A stretch of DNA of 44,314 bases from Moritella sp. PE36 (GTDB lineage Bacteria; Pseudomonadota; Gammaproteobacteria; Enterobacterales; Moritellaceae), in contig NZ_ABCQ01000038.1 in NCBI RefSeq assembly GCF_000170855.1, positions 1-44,314 on the forward strand. The letters are read 5' to 3'. Made by a program: the position numbers and the translations under genes. Below, one piece after another: positions 9,393 through 18,374 of the stretch (positions are counted from its first letter, which is position 1; the number at the start of each line of letters is the position of its first letter). The notes under the pieces were generated by a model, which worked only from the letters and a program-made list of their open reading frames with translations, was not told the DNA's origin and searched no databases.

Positions 9393-9473
9393 ATGTTCAT
9401 ACCATTACAAGTTACGATTAGTGATCTGCACTGTATGAATATTATCAAGGGAGACGCTAGCACATGGTATTAG
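9393..9473 (+). CDS. Possible 26-codon leader ORF
   Basis: A short open frame with an ATG at 9393 preceded by a strong ribosome-binding site (GAGGGAAAG, 9382-9390). It encodes 26 residues starting MFIPLQVTI and ending ASTWY, with a TAG stop at 9471-9473. The stop overlaps the first codons of the 241-aa gene that starts at 9464, and the ribosome-binding site of that gene (AAGGGAGA at about 9447-9454) lies inside this frame. The geometry fits a translated, coupled leader. No match to a known leader peptide is recognised, and a chance ORF is possible. Confidence 0.35.
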   Translation: MFIPLQVTISDLHCMNIIKGDASTWY

Positions 9474-10189
9474 TTATTCCACCTCCTACGGGGATCCCTA
9501 ATGCATTAAATCCAACCACCGCTGCGGTAGAGCGTGACGCGGAAAAGCGTGAGATCACGCCAGCGATCACCCCTGATAGTGCATCTGCCTCAACGAGTGA
9601 CAGCACAGAAGAGAAAGATCTTCTCAGTTATAACCCGAAGAAAAACGACCCTGACCGTAAGAAAAAGTCCGCTCAAGATCCATCGCTGCTTACATCTGAT
9701 GACGATGAAACTGCAGTCGTTATCGAACATCTGGTCGATGACGTAGGTACGAGCTACAATGGTTTTGGACCCGTTACATTGCCGATTGATATGACGGATC
9801 CCCCTGAAACTATTATTGTTGCAGTGCTGCTGTTACGACAGGCGATCTTAGCTAAACCAGCGCTCGATATTGAAGATCGCCGGCAACTTGCTGAAATTAA
9901 TCACATCATTAAAAATGCGCTTGCCGATCTATTACGATTGAAGCAGCTTGATGAGATTAAAGAGTTAGCGGCACAGCTCCCCGGTGTAACAGGGGTATTA
10001 AAAGGTAACAATGTGCATTCTCACGTTGTCGCACTGGATGATCTTTTTGCTGCTTCTTTTGATGATGATGTCGATGTAGCAAAGGGGTCTGTATCGGCAA
10101 AATCCAAATTAGCCGGCGCTGTTGTTGGTTATTTTTATGGCGAGAATATCGAACCGCAGCCACCTTCTCAGATCGATCACCAAGAATAA
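9464..10189 (+). CDS. Unrecognised 241-aa protein with disordered acidic N-terminus
   Basis: I do not recognise a family with confidence. Residues 1-90 look disordered: Pro-rich start (VIPPPTGIPN), a charged stretch VERDAEKREITP, then a run of S, D, E and K. Residues about 108-170 are predicted helical and Leu-rich (VAVLLLRQAIL, LADLLRLKQLDEIKELAAQL). No signal peptide, membrane segment or Cys is evident. A ribosome-binding site AAGGGAGA lies about 9 bases before the ATG. The gene sits alone between bioH and the DUF4202 gene in the same direction and overlaps the short upstream frame by 10 bases. It is probably a real gene, given its length, codon use and ribosome-binding site. Confidence 0.6.
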   Translation: MVLVIPPPTGIPNALNPTTAAVERDAEKREITPAITPDSASASTSDSTEEKDLLSYNPKKNDPDRKKKSAQDPSLLTSDDDETAVVIEHLVDDVGTSYNGFGPVTLPIDMTDPPETIIVAVLLLRQAILAKPALDIEDRRQLAEINHIIKNALADLLRLKQLDEIKELAAQLPGVTGVLKGNNVHSHVVALDDLFAASFDDDVDVAKGSVSAKSKLAGAVVGYFYGENIEPQPPSQIDHQE

Positions 10190-10272
10190 TTTATATTTAT
10201 TGTCGGTTTATAGATAACTTCCTTTGTGCTTTGCTAATATGGACTTATAACCATACTAATAACGAGGATGTC

Positions 10273-10857
10273 ATGTCAGAGCAACGGATACAGCAAGCAA
10301 TACAATTAATTGATGAAATAAATCAGTGTGATCCAGTCAGTGAAATTGTAGATGGAATAGCACAGCCAAAAGAATGGTTATATGGTCTGCGTATGAGTGA
10401 ATGCTTGGCTGAGTTTATGCCTGAAGCATCCACAGCATTGCAGATAGCTGCACGTGCACAGCATATTAAACGTTGGAGTATTCCGCGTAGCGAGCATCCA
10501 TTAGGGCGTGAAGGTTATTACAAATGGCGTCAATCATTAGGTCGTCTGCATGCTGAAGAAGCCATGGCGATTGCTGCACAAGTAGGTTGTGAGCAAGCCG
10601 AAATACAAGCTATTGGCCGCATGTTACGTAAAGAGAAATTAAAACGTGATCCACAGGTTCAAGCGCTAGAAGATGTTATCTGCTTGGTATTCTTAAAATA
10701 TTATTTTACCGCATTTACAGAAAAGCACACACCAGAGAAATTGATTGTGATTGTGCAAAAGACCTGGGCTAAAATGTCAGAAAAGGGCCATGAAGCGGCA
10801 TTGAAATTACCGTTTACACCAGATCAGCAAGCCTTACTGGCTAAAGCGCTCGGTTAA
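10273..10857 (+). CDS. DUF4202-family protein
   Basis: 194 aa from the ATG at 10273, which has AACGAGG upstream; an in-frame start at 10231 would add 14 unlikely residues. The sequence is alpha-helical with the family signature ARAQHIKRWSIPRSEHP, then GYYKWRQSLGRLHAEEA (about 68-107). The conserved His, Arg and Glu residues resemble an HD-type metal site, but no activity is known to me. It is a cytosolic protein with no signal or membrane segment. It follows the 241-aa gene by 83 bp and may be co-transcribed. A stem-loop at 10892 may close the unit. Confidence 0.8.
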   Translation: MSEQRIQQAIQLIDEINQCDPVSEIVDGIAQPKEWLYGLRMSECLAEFMPEASTALQIAARAQHIKRWSIPRSEHPLGREGYYKWRQSLGRLHAEEAMAIAAQVGCEQAEIQAIGRMLRKEKLKRDPQVQALEDVICLVFLKYYFTAFTEKHTPEKLIVIVQKTWAKMSEKGHEAALKLPFTPDQQALLAKALG

Positions 10858-10891
10858 TATAATCGGTGTTATTACCTAATTGAGTCATAAC

Positions 10892-10921
10892 TAATTCACT
10901 GTGCTGTGTGTCAGTGAATTA
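10892..10921 (+). terminator. Stem-loop after the DUF4202 gene, possible weak terminator
   Basis: TAATTCACTG (10892-10901) pairs perfectly with CAGTGAATTA (10912-10921) around a 10-base loop. No clean T-run follows, only TAATTTCTATTTT. It is the only structured element I see in the 295-bp gap (10858-11152) before yhgN; the rest is AT-rich and presumably holds the yhgN promoter. Confidence 0.4.
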
Positions 10922-11152
10922 TAATTTCTATTTTCACTGTTACTCTTTATCTTCTTTCATTTCCTCTGCCAATATCACCAAGCTTACTGACTGCATTGCC
11001 CCGTTTTATTAGCAATAGTGTATATGACTATTTTAGTGGTTGTATTTCTTTGCTTTTGACTATCATTAAAGCCTTTATATATGCTATCTCTCTGGTATAT
11101 TGAATTCAGCAATTACAGTCGGCTAATTGGATGATTTAGGGAGTTTAAGTTA

Positions 11153-11752
11153 ATGGAAATGGAAATAATCTCGGCAGCGGTGATGCTATTTTTGATCATG
11201 GATCCGCTAGGTAACTTACCAATATTTTTGTCTATTTTAAAACATATTGATAAAAAGCGTCGACGTGCGGTCATGATCCGCGAGTTGCTAATTGCCCTGT
11301 TTGTAATGCTGCTATTCTTATTCTTAGGAGAAAAGATCCTTGGTTTCTTAAGTTTAAAACAAGAAGCGGTGAGGATCGCCGGTGGTATTATTTTATTCTT
11401 GATTGCCATTAAGATGATCTTCCCGACCGAAGGTGGATTAACCGGCCTAGCTGCAGGTGAAGAACCATTTATTGTGCCAATGGCGATCCCATTATTAGCG
11501 GGACCATCAATCCTCGCTGCATTGTTGTTATTAGCCCATCAAGATCCCGATAAAATGTTTGAATGGTCTGCGGCCTTGCTTATTGCCTGGGGATTGAGTG
11601 CCTTTATTCTGATGTTTTATGAAGGATTTAATCGTATTCTCGGTGATAAAGGCCTAGCGGCTGTTGAGCGATTAATGGGCATGTTACTCGTGATGATATC
11701 GGTGCAGATGTTACTGGATGGTATTGCTGATTATCTGGCGACGTTAAGTTGA
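11153..11752 (+). CDS. yhgN: MarC-family integral membrane protein YhgN
   Basis: 199 aa with about six membrane segments. It closely follows E. coli YhgN along its length: IISAAVMLFLIMDPLGNLPIF at the start, then RRRAVMIRELLIAL, GGIILFLIAIKMIFP and EEPFIVPMAIPLLAGPS. MarC proteins are inner-membrane proteins once linked to antibiotic resistance; that link has not held up and the transported substrate is unknown. The first of two close ATGs (11153, 11159) is used; GGGAGTTTAAGTTA precedes it. It is a single gene followed by a 188-bp gap. Confidence 0.93.
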   Translation: MEMEIISAAVMLFLIMDPLGNLPIFLSILKHIDKKRRRAVMIRELLIALFVMLLFLFLGEKILGFLSLKQEAVRIAGGIILFLIAIKMIFPTEGGLTGLAAGEEPFIVPMAIPLLAGPSILAALLLLAHQDPDKMFEWSAALLIAWGLSAFILMFYEGFNRILGDKGLAAVERLMGMLLVMISVQMLLDGIADYLATLS

Positions 11753-11878
11753 TAAACTTTTTTGTAACTGAAATGTAAACAAAACTTTGCTTTGTTGTTT
11801 TCAATACGCCGTTGCAATGGTAAATTAATCTATCTTAATACCTAAAAGCTTAACAGATAGTTTAGAACGTAGGGCAAA

Positions 11879-11901
11879 GCAGTATCATTTAGAGATACTG
11901 C
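11879..11901 (+). promoter_or_regulatory. Leader hairpin upstream of the aminotransferase gene
   Basis: GCAGTATC and GATACTGC form a perfect 8-bp stem around a 7-base loop, 39 bases before the ATG at 11941. There is no T-run, so it is not a terminator. It could be an mRNA 5' stem or an operator (inverted repeat). The gap around it (11753-11940) presumably carries the promoter. No known riboswitch fold is apparent. Confidence 0.35.
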
Positions 11902-11940
11902 TTCTGATCATAAGTTCTCACAATATGACAAGGAAAGTGA

Positions 11941-13059
11941 ATGAGCATTACCTCTTTTTACCCACCACAACGTACTTTGATGGGCCCAGGTCCTTCAGAT
12001 GTTTATCCTAATGTATTACAGGCATTAAGCCGCCCGACCATTGGCCACCTTGATCCGGTCTTTGTAAACATGATGGATGAAGTAAAAGAACTGCTGCAAT
12101 ATGCATTTCAAACCAAGAACCCTTGTACTATGGCTGTTTCTGCTCCGGGCTCTGCAGGGATGGAAACTTGCTTTGTGAATTTAATTGAGCCAGGTGACAA
12201 AGTCATTGTGTGTATCAATGGTGTGTTTGGTGGCCGTATGGCTGAAAACGTCACCCGCTCTGGTGGTGTACTGGTGAAAGTCGAAGATGAATGGGGTAAA
12301 CCTGTTGATCCTGCAAAACTGGAAGCCGCGTTAAAAGCCCATCCGGATGCAAAAATTGTCGCGTTTGTACATGCTGAAACCTCAACCGGTGTACTTTCTG
12401 ATGCCAAAACATTATGTGCGTTAGCCAGACAATACGGTTGTTTATCCATTGTTGATGCGGTGACATCACTTGGCGGTGTCCCTCTGTATGTCGATGATTG
12501 GGGTATTGATGCGATTTATTCTGGTACCCAGAAATGTTTGTCGTGTGTTCCGGGTATTTCACCAGTGAGCTTCAGTCCTGCAGCTGTTGAAAGAATTCAA
12601 AACCGAACTGTACCAGTGCAAAGTTGGTTCTTAGATCAAACACTCGTGATGAGCTATTGGTCAGGTGAAGGTAAACGCAGTTATCACCATACAGCGCCAG
12701 TAAATACTTTATATGCATTACACGAATCTCTGGTGCAATTACAAACTGAAGGTCTAGAGAACGCATGGGCACGCCATGCACAACAACATTTAGCATTACG
12801 TGCTGGTTTAGAAAAAATGGGCATTGAGTTTATTGTTGATGAGGCGTGTCGTTTACCACAGCTTAATACCGTCGTTATTCCTGACGGTGTTGATGACGCC
12901 GCGGTACGTAACCACTTATTACAAACCTATAATCTTGAAATTGGTGCTGGTCTGGGGGCATTCGCAGGCAAAGCATGGCGTATTGGGTTAATGGGTTATG
13001 CTGCACGTGCCGAAAATGTGGCTCTGTGTTTACGTGCGCTAGAAGAAACGTTGAACTAG
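11941..13059 (+). CDS. Class V PLP-dependent aminotransferase (alanine/serine-glyoxylate type)
   Basis: 372 aa, fold type I, class V family. The N-terminal GPGPSDVYPNVLQAL and GHLDP blocks are typical of alanine-glyoxylate/serine-glyoxylate/serine-pyruvate aminotransferases. The PLP aspartate is Asp172 (VDAVTSLGG) and the Schiff-base lysine Lys198 (SGTQKCL). The C-terminal GLGAFAGKAWRIGLMG block carries the substrate-carboxylate Arg. The likely reaction moves an amino group from alanine or serine to glyoxylate, giving glycine; the exact donor cannot be read from sequence. It is a single gene with AAGGAAAG before the ATG and its own terminator at 13097. Next to it is the convergent PglL-like gene. 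Confidence 0.88.
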   Translation: MSITSFYPPQRTLMGPGPSDVYPNVLQALSRPTIGHLDPVFVNMMDEVKELLQYAFQTKNPCTMAVSAPGSAGMETCFVNLIEPGDKVIVCINGVFGGRMAENVTRSGGVLVKVEDEWGKPVDPAKLEAALKAHPDAKIVAFVHAETSTGVLSDAKTLCALARQYGCLSIVDAVTSLGGVPLYVDDWGIDAIYSGTQKCLSCVPGISPVSFSPAAVERIQNRTVPVQSWFLDQTLVMSYWSGEGKRSYHHTAPVNTLYALHESLVQLQTEGLENAWARHAQQHLALRAGLEKMGIEFIVDEACRLPQLNTVVIPDGVDDAAVRNHLLQTYNLEIGAGLGAFAGKAWRIGLMGYAARAENVALCLRALEETLN

Positions 13060-13096
13060 ATTGATGTAGTTCAGCTAATCAAGCGTATTAAGATGT

Positions 13097-13135
13097 AAAA
13101 GCCACACCTCATGGATCCTGAAGTGTGGCTTTTTT
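13097..13135. terminator. Intrinsic terminator between the aminotransferase and PglL-like genes
   Basis: AAAGCCACAC pairs with GTGTGGCTTT across a loop of about 14 bases that contains GGATCC. TTTTTT follows on the plus strand. The A-run on the other side makes it potentially bidirectional, serving the convergent gene that ends at 13172. Confidence 0.9.
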
Positions 13136-13171
13136 GATTTTATTCTGCAGGAAATAAACGTCCGTTTTTAT

Positions 13172-14878
13172 CTACTTAGGTTGAGTATCAGCCTTAATCG
13201 CGGCAAACCGTTGTACCAATCGATTACCTGGGTAGAGTAGGGCTGTCTGTTGCATTAATATCTTCGCCTCTGCGTTTTTCCCGAGCTTGGTTAATACGCG
13301 TACCCAATTAATATAAATATTCGCTCTGGGTGTTTTCTGACTTATCTCAGTAGCCCAATTTAAGTAGTTATTCAGCTCTTCGATGTCATTGTTGTACATG
13401 GCGATTTGCAAGCGATACATCATGGCATTGAACTCTAATCGGGTGATCCAAGCCACCGGATTAACGACTTTTGTTAGCGGGGTGATATCACTGCGATCAC
13501 TGCGCTCATATTGCGTGAGCAGTTTATTGGTATGTAACGTGGTTAACATGAACAAACCAGTTACCAAGGGGATCAATAAGGCTAAAGTACGTAATAAAAA
13601 GGTGTAATTGAATGCAATGCTCTTCGTATTGCCATAACGACTGCCGATATACCAAACCAAGGTTAAGAATACTAACCAGTGTACGATAGCATGGTAAAAC
13701 GGGTATTCGGTCTGGCTATGTAAGACCAGGGGGAATACGAGTCCCAATAGCGCCAGTGCCTGCCAGAATGGCTGTTTGAGGATAATACGTAGGAAACCAA
13801 TCACCAATAAAGCGATGCCGGATAACGCTATCAAGCCACCTTCAATGCCCCAATACAGTAATTCATTATGGGGATGATCAAGATTCTCTGGTGATCCTGG
13901 TAAGGCCAATCCTTGGCTTAGCGCGTCACTGTATGAGTTAAGATAAGCCACTTCAAAACTGCCATAACCCCAACCTAGTATTGGCTTGTCTAACCACATA
14001 GCCAAACCATGTAGATAGATAGGAACACGTGCGCCTGGATCGGTGAGAGCTGCAGCTGAACGCGTGACTTTTTCGACTGTTTCTAACGAATAAACACCAA
14101 TGCCAACCGCTATGACACCGCAAACGAGCCAAAGTAATAAGCTTTTTGATTGTTCAGTATCACGTAATTGTTGCCACGCCCAAGGTAATAGCAGCAATGG
14201 TGCGATCAATAATGACAAATAACCAGTACGAGACTGCAATAACACCACTGGAATAACTGCCATGAAGGTGGTGACATAACAAAATAGTCGTTTGTTTTTT
14301 TCATCTAACTTGGTGAGTGTCAGCAGGTATAAGGCAAGGGCAATACCGGTAGTTAAAAATGACGCGGAAACATTGGGTTGTTGAAAAATACCATAAGGGC
14401 GATTGGCAATCTTCTGATAACCAACGGTATTATTGACTGGTAATAGGTAATATTGCACCAGACTAAATAACGCCTCGACAAATACCGCCGCTAATATTAG
14501 ATACAATAACAGCAGCCGTTGTTGTTGATTAAGCTGCAATTGTTGCAAGGCAATAAAAAACAATAACCCCCCGATTAAACCGAATAATCGGGTATAGCTG
14601 AGACCTGCAACTATTGGGTCGGCATATAATACCGGAATGAGCATCACTAGCGTGGCGGCGATAAACATTAAGCTCAGTGGGGAGTAAACCAACTTCCCTT
14701 GCAATGTGGCTTGCCACAGACCAATGCCGATTAAGGTTGAAATAAACATCCAACCTATGGCATTAAAAGGCAGGTGCAGACCTGAACCGCCACCATTATG
14801 CTGAAAATAGTGCATCCCGATCAGCATATAGACGGCGAACGTAATGAAAAATCCTTTTTTCAATGGTGTTAAGTTCAT
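13172..14878 (-). CDS. PglL/Wzy-type O-antigen ligase-family membrane protein
   Basis: 568 aa with about 11-12 membrane segments and a C-terminal soluble tail (about 480-568) of helical, TPR-like character. The periplasmic loop RPYGIFQQPNVSAS (about 162-175) and the motif DHPHNELLYWGIEGGL (about 337-352) are hallmarks of the PglL/WaaL/Wzy_C superfamily. PglL members move a lipid-linked glycan to Ser/Thr of proteins such as pilins; WaaL members move it to lipid A core. A PglL role is favoured by the tail and by the location: to my knowledge a PglL gene lies beside uvrA and upstream of the MSHA locus in V. cholerae too. The ATG is 1 base after the uvrA stop, so translation is probably coupled to uvrA. 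Acceptor specificity is not visible. Confidence 0.8.
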   Translation of the reverse strand: MNLTPLKKGFFITFAVYMLIGMHYFQHNGGGSGLHLPFNAIGWMFISTLIGIGLWQATLQGKLVYSPLSLMFIAATLVMLIPVLYADPIVAGLSYTRLFGLIGGLLFFIALQQLQLNQQQRLLLLYLILAAVFVEALFSLVQYYLLPVNNTVGYQKIANRPYGIFQQPNVSASFLTTGIALALYLLTLTKLDEKNKRLFCYVTTFMAVIPVVLLQSRTGYLSLLIAPLLLLPWAWQQLRDTEQSKSLLLWLVCGVIAVGIGVYSLETVEKVTRSAAALTDPGARVPIYLHGLAMWLDKPILGWGYGSFEVAYLNSYSDALSQGLALPGSPENLDHPHNELLYWGIEGGLIALSGIALLVIGFLRIILKQPFWQALALLGLVFPLVLHSQTEYPFYHAIVHWLVFLTLVWYIGSRYGNTKSIAFNYTFLLRTLALLIPLVTGLFMLTTLHTNKLLTQYERSDRSDITPLTKVVNPVAWITRLEFNAMMYRLQIAMYNNDIEELNNYLNWATEISQKTPRANIYINWVRVLTKLGKNAEAKILMQQTALLYPGNRLVQRFAAIKADTQPK

Positions 14879-14879
14879 A

Positions 14880-17756
14880 CTATGACTCTTGGTTGATAAT
14901 ACTTTTTTGGTTGATAGTACTAAGCTGTTTCGCGCGTTCTAACATAGGTTTTAAGAAGCGTGCTGTATGGCTATCAGGGTGCTCAGATACGGTTTCCGGT
15001 GTTCCTGCAACCAGAATTTCACCGCCGCCACTGCCGCCTTCAGGGCCGAGATCGATAACCCAATCTGCTGTTTTCACCACATCAAGATTATGTTCAATAA
15101 TGACGATGGTATTGCCGTGATCACGTAAGCGATGTAATACTTTCATGAGTAACTTAATATCATGAAAATGCAGACCTGTGGTTGGCTCGTCTAAGATATA
15201 CAAGGTTTGGCCGGTATCGCGTTTGGATAACTCTTTCGCCAGTTTCACCCGTTGTGCTTCACCACCGGATAACGTCGTCGCTGATTGGCCAAGGCGTATG
15301 TAAGACAGCCCGACATCCACTAAGGTTTGTAACTTACGTGCGATAGGGGGGATCGGTGCAAAGAAGGTATTGGCTTCTTCGACTGTCATATCCAATACTT
15401 CGTGAATATTTTTGCCTTTGTAACGGACTTCCAATGTTTCACGGTTATAACGTTGGCTCTTACAGTTGTCACAAGGAACGTACACATCCGGTAAGAAGTG
15501 CATCTCGACTTTGATTAGGCCATCACCTTGGCAAGCTTCACAGCGGCCGCCCTTAACGTTGAAGCTAAAGCGTCCTGGTTTATAACCACGAGAACGCGCT
15601 TCGTGGGTGCCTGCAAATATCTCGCGGATAGCCGTGAAAATACCGGTATAGGTTGCTGGGTTAGAGCGTGGGGTACGGCCGATTGGACTTTGATCAATAT
15701 CGACGACTTTATCAAGCTGATCTAAGCCTTCAATCGAGGTATAAGGTGACGGGGTTGTCACCGTAGCGCCATTTAATTCGATATGGGCGATCTTAAAGAA
15801 GGTATCATTAATGAGGGTCGATTTACCTGAACCTGATACTCCGGTGACACACGTCATCACGCCAATAGGCACGGACAAATCAACATTTTTAAGGTTGTTA
15901 CCGCTGGCGCCTTTTAAATGCACCCATTTGCCGGTTAATGGGGTGCGTTGCGCTGGCACCGCGATGCACTTACGGCCACTGAGGTAATCGGCGGTCAGTG
16001 AATTTTCACTTTTTAAGATATCATCAATACTGCCTCGGGCCACGATCTCACCGCCGTGCACACCAGCGCCAGGACCAATATCCAGCACATAGTCGGCAGC
16101 GCGGATCGCATCTTCATCGTGTTCAACCACAATCACGGTATTACCAAGATCACGTAGATGGATCAGGGTTTGTAATAAGCGTTCGTTATCCCGTTGGTGC
16201 AAACCGATCGAGGGCTCATCGAGTACGTACATCACGCCAACTAAGCCTGCACCAATTTGGCTGGCAAGACGAATGCGCTGCGCTTCACCACCAGATAATG
16301 TTTCGGCGCTGCGCTCTAGACTTAAATAATTCAGGCCGACATTGACTAAGAAACCCAGACGATCACCAATTTCTTTAAGGATCTTTTCGGCTATCTGGCC
16401 TTTTTGACCCGGTAGCGTCATTTTGGAAAAGAATTCGAATGCATCACCAATCGCCATACGTGATACTTCTGGCAATGTTGTTTCTTGAATATAAACATGG
16501 CGAGCTTCTTGGCGCAGTCGCGAACCTGAGCAGGTTTCGCAAGATTTGGTGGTTAGGTATTTACCGAGCTCGTCACGGACCGCATTGGATTCTGTTTCTT
16601 TATAGCGGCGTTGCATGTTGGGAATAATGCCTTCAAAAGCGTGGCGGCGAATGACAATATCACCGCGATCATTGACATAGTTAAATTCAATCTCTTGTTC
16701 GCCACTGCCTTGCAGGATGTAATCTTGTACTTCACTGGTTAAGGAATTAAACGGTTTGGTGACATCGAATTTATAGTGCTTAGCCAGTGAGGTGAGCATT
16801 TGGAAGTAATAAAAATTACGTTTATCCCAACCGCGGATGGCCCCCCCTGAGAGACTAAGACCCGCATTAATGATGACACGATCGAGGTCAAAGTATTGTT
16901 GAATACCAAGACCGTCACAGGTATGGCAGGCGCCGGCTGGATTGTTGAATGAGAAGACCCTCGGTTCAAGCTCGGCCATGCTGTAACCACACTGTGGGCA
17001 AGCAAAGTTAGCCGAAAACACGATCGGCTCTGCCTCGCTGTCATCCATATCGCTAATATAAGCAGTGCCGCCAGACATATTGAGTGCGGTTTCAAACGAT
17101 TCCGCCAGACGCAGTTGCAGATCATCACGCACTTTAAAGCGATCGATCACAACCTCAATGGTATGCTTTTTATGTAGGTCTAATGTTGGTGGATCGGACA
17201 GATCACAGACTTCACCGTCAATACGCGCCCGGATATAACCTTGGCTGGCTAAACTGGCTAGGGTTTTAACATGCTCACCTTTACGCTCTTTCACGATCGG
17301 CGCGAGTAACATCAGTTTACGGCCAGTCTCTAATTCCAACACATGATCGACCATTTGGGTAATGGTTTGCGCCGCTAAAGGGGCATTATGGGTTGGACAG
17401 CGTGGTTCACCAACACGGGCAAATAACAAGCGCAGGTAATCATAGATCTCGGTAATGGTGCCGACCGTTGAGCGTGGGTTATGGGATGTTGATTTTTGCT
17501 CGATTGAGATCGCGGGTGACAGACCTTCAATATGGTCGACATCAGGCTTCTCCATCAAGGATAAGAACTGTCTGGCGTAGGCAGAAAGCGATTCTACATA
17601 ACGGCGTTGACCTTCTGCATAAAGCGTATCAAATGCTAATGACGATTTGCCAGAACCCGATAACCCTGTGATCACAATCAGCTTATCGCGAGGTAGTTCA
17701 ACATTGATATCTTTAAGGTTATGGGTGCGTGCGCCCCGAACAATGATTTGATCCAT
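14880..17756 (-). CDS. uvrA: Excinuclease ABC subunit A
   Basis: 958 aa. UvrA dimers find DNA lesions and load UvrB in nucleotide excision repair. Both ABC modules are complete: Walker [10 protein letters not shown] (about residue 31) and GVSGSGKST (about 643), each with an LSGGEAQR signature and Walker B ([20 protein letters not shown]). Zinc modules are at about 256-286 (CPQCG, CHTCDG) and 742-768 ([12 protein letters not shown]). The C-terminus is some 15 residues longer than the E. coli protein, ending in an Asn/Ser/Ile-rich tail. No CTG-N10-CAG LexA-type box is seen in the 64-bp gap upstream, which separates it from the polysaccharide-export gene transcribed in the same direction. Confidence 0.98.
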   Translation of the reverse strand: MDQIIVRGARTHNLKDINVELPRDKLIVITGLSGSGKSSLAFDTLYAEGQRRYVESLSAYARQFLSLMEKPDVDHIEGLSPAISIEQKSTSHNPRSTVGTITEIYDYLRLLFARVGEPRCPTHNAPLAAQTITQMVDHVLELETGRKLMLLAPIVKERKGEHVKTLASLASQGYIRARIDGEVCDLSDPPTLDLHKKHTIEVVIDRFKVRDDLQLRLAESFETALNMSGGTAYISDMDDSEAEPIVFSANFACPQCGYSMAELEPRVFSFNNPAGACHTCDGLGIQQYFDLDRVIINAGLSLSGGAIRGWDKRNFYYFQMLTSLAKHYKFDVTKPFNSLTSEVQDYILQGSGEQEIEFNYVNDRGDIVIRRHAFEGIIPNMQRRYKETESNAVRDELGKYLTTKSCETCSGSRLRQEARHVYIQETTLPEVSRMAIGDAFEFFSKMTLPGQKGQIAEKILKEIGDRLGFLVNVGLNYLSLERSAETLSGGEAQRIRLASQIGAGLVGVMYVLDEPSIGLHQRDNERLLQTLIHLRDLGNTVIVVEHDEDAIRAADYVLDIGPGAGVHGGEIVARGSIDDILKSENSLTADYLSGRKCIAVPAQRTPLTGKWVHLKGASGNNLKNVDLSVPIGVMTCVTGVSGSGKSTLINDTFFKIAHIELNGATVTTPSPYTSIEGLDQLDKVVDIDQSPIGRTPRSNPATYTGIFTAIREIFAGTHEARSRGYKPGRFSFNVKGGRCEACQGDGLIKVEMHFLPDVYVPCDNCKSQRYNRETLEVRYKGKNIHEVLDMTVEEANTFFAPIPPIARKLQTLVDVGLSYIRLGQSATTLSGGEAQRVKLAKELSKRDTGQTLYILDEPTTGLHFHDIKLLMKVLHRLRDHGNTIVIIEHNLDVVKTADWVIDLGPEGGSGGGEILVAGTPETVSEHPDSHTARFLKPMLERAKQLSTINQKSIINQES

Positions 17757-17820
17757 ACATAACTCACACTACATAAAATAATCAATCAGTATCGCATATT
17801 AGGGCTTGTTAGGCATTACT

Positions 17821-18357
17821 TTAGAAGAAACTCTGTTCAATATTCAGAATGTCATCAGGTGAGACATGATCGTCAGTTGTCACCTTATGTCCTTGCTTGA
17901 GGTTGCTGTTATTCGACAGCATAATAGATTGTCTTGCCGCGCGCTCAGTGAAACCGCCTGCCAGCGCTATGGCTTTATCGACGGTTAATCCTGGCCTAAA
18001 TGGATAGCCTCCGGGACGTTTTACTTCACCTTTAATATAAAACTGTCGAAATGAAGCGATACTGACCATGACTTTAGGTGAGATCAGGTAGGGACCTTTT
18101 AATCCGCGATAAATCTTTTGTTTGATTTCAGCGGGGGTGAAACCGACAACGTGAATTTCGCCAAGGTAGGGGTAATCAATACTGCCTGAGGTATCAATCA
18201 ATACTGACATACTGAGGTCTGCTTCGCCATAGACCTTAATCGCGATCTTATCGCCTGCCCCCAGTTTATAATTGTGCTGTTCCTGCGCCATTGTTTGACT
18301 ACTTAATAACAGTAGGAACACCAGTATAATACGTTGTGATTGCATGAATCCGTTCAT
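17821..18357 (-). CDS. Short OPX-family polysaccharide export protein (Wza/VpsN-like)
   Basis: 178 aa. A signal peptide (about 1-24, ending TMA) precedes one poly-export (PES) domain with the typical LGAGDKIAIKVYGEADLS and DYPYLGEIHVVGFTP blocks, then one SLBB domain (FYIKGEVKRPGGYPF, LTVDKAIALAGGFTERA). It lacks the long repeated SLBB array and the C-terminal amphipathic helix with which Wza crosses the outer membrane, and it has no lipobox. Such short OPX proteins are known to act in the periplasm with a separate outer-membrane barrel (VpsN with VpsM, and Myxococcus homologues). The barrel gene lies 17 bases upstream in the same unit. Met5 is an alternative start. Confidence 0.87.
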   Translation of the reverse strand: MNGFMQSQRIILVFLLLLSSQTMAQEQHNYKLGAGDKIAIKVYGEADLSMSVLIDTSGSIDYPYLGEIHVVGFTPAEIKQKIYRGLKGPYLISPKVMVSIASFRQFYIKGEVKRPGGYPFRPGLTVDKAIALAGGFTERAARQSIMLSNNSNLKQGHKVTTDDHVSPDDILNIEQSFF

Positions 18358-18374
18358 TAAAATACACCTTACAG

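Noticed and set aside
11776-11803. Terminator after yhgN
   Set aside because: AACAAA/TTTGTT gives only a 6-bp AT-rich stem with an imperfect T-run; too weak to call.
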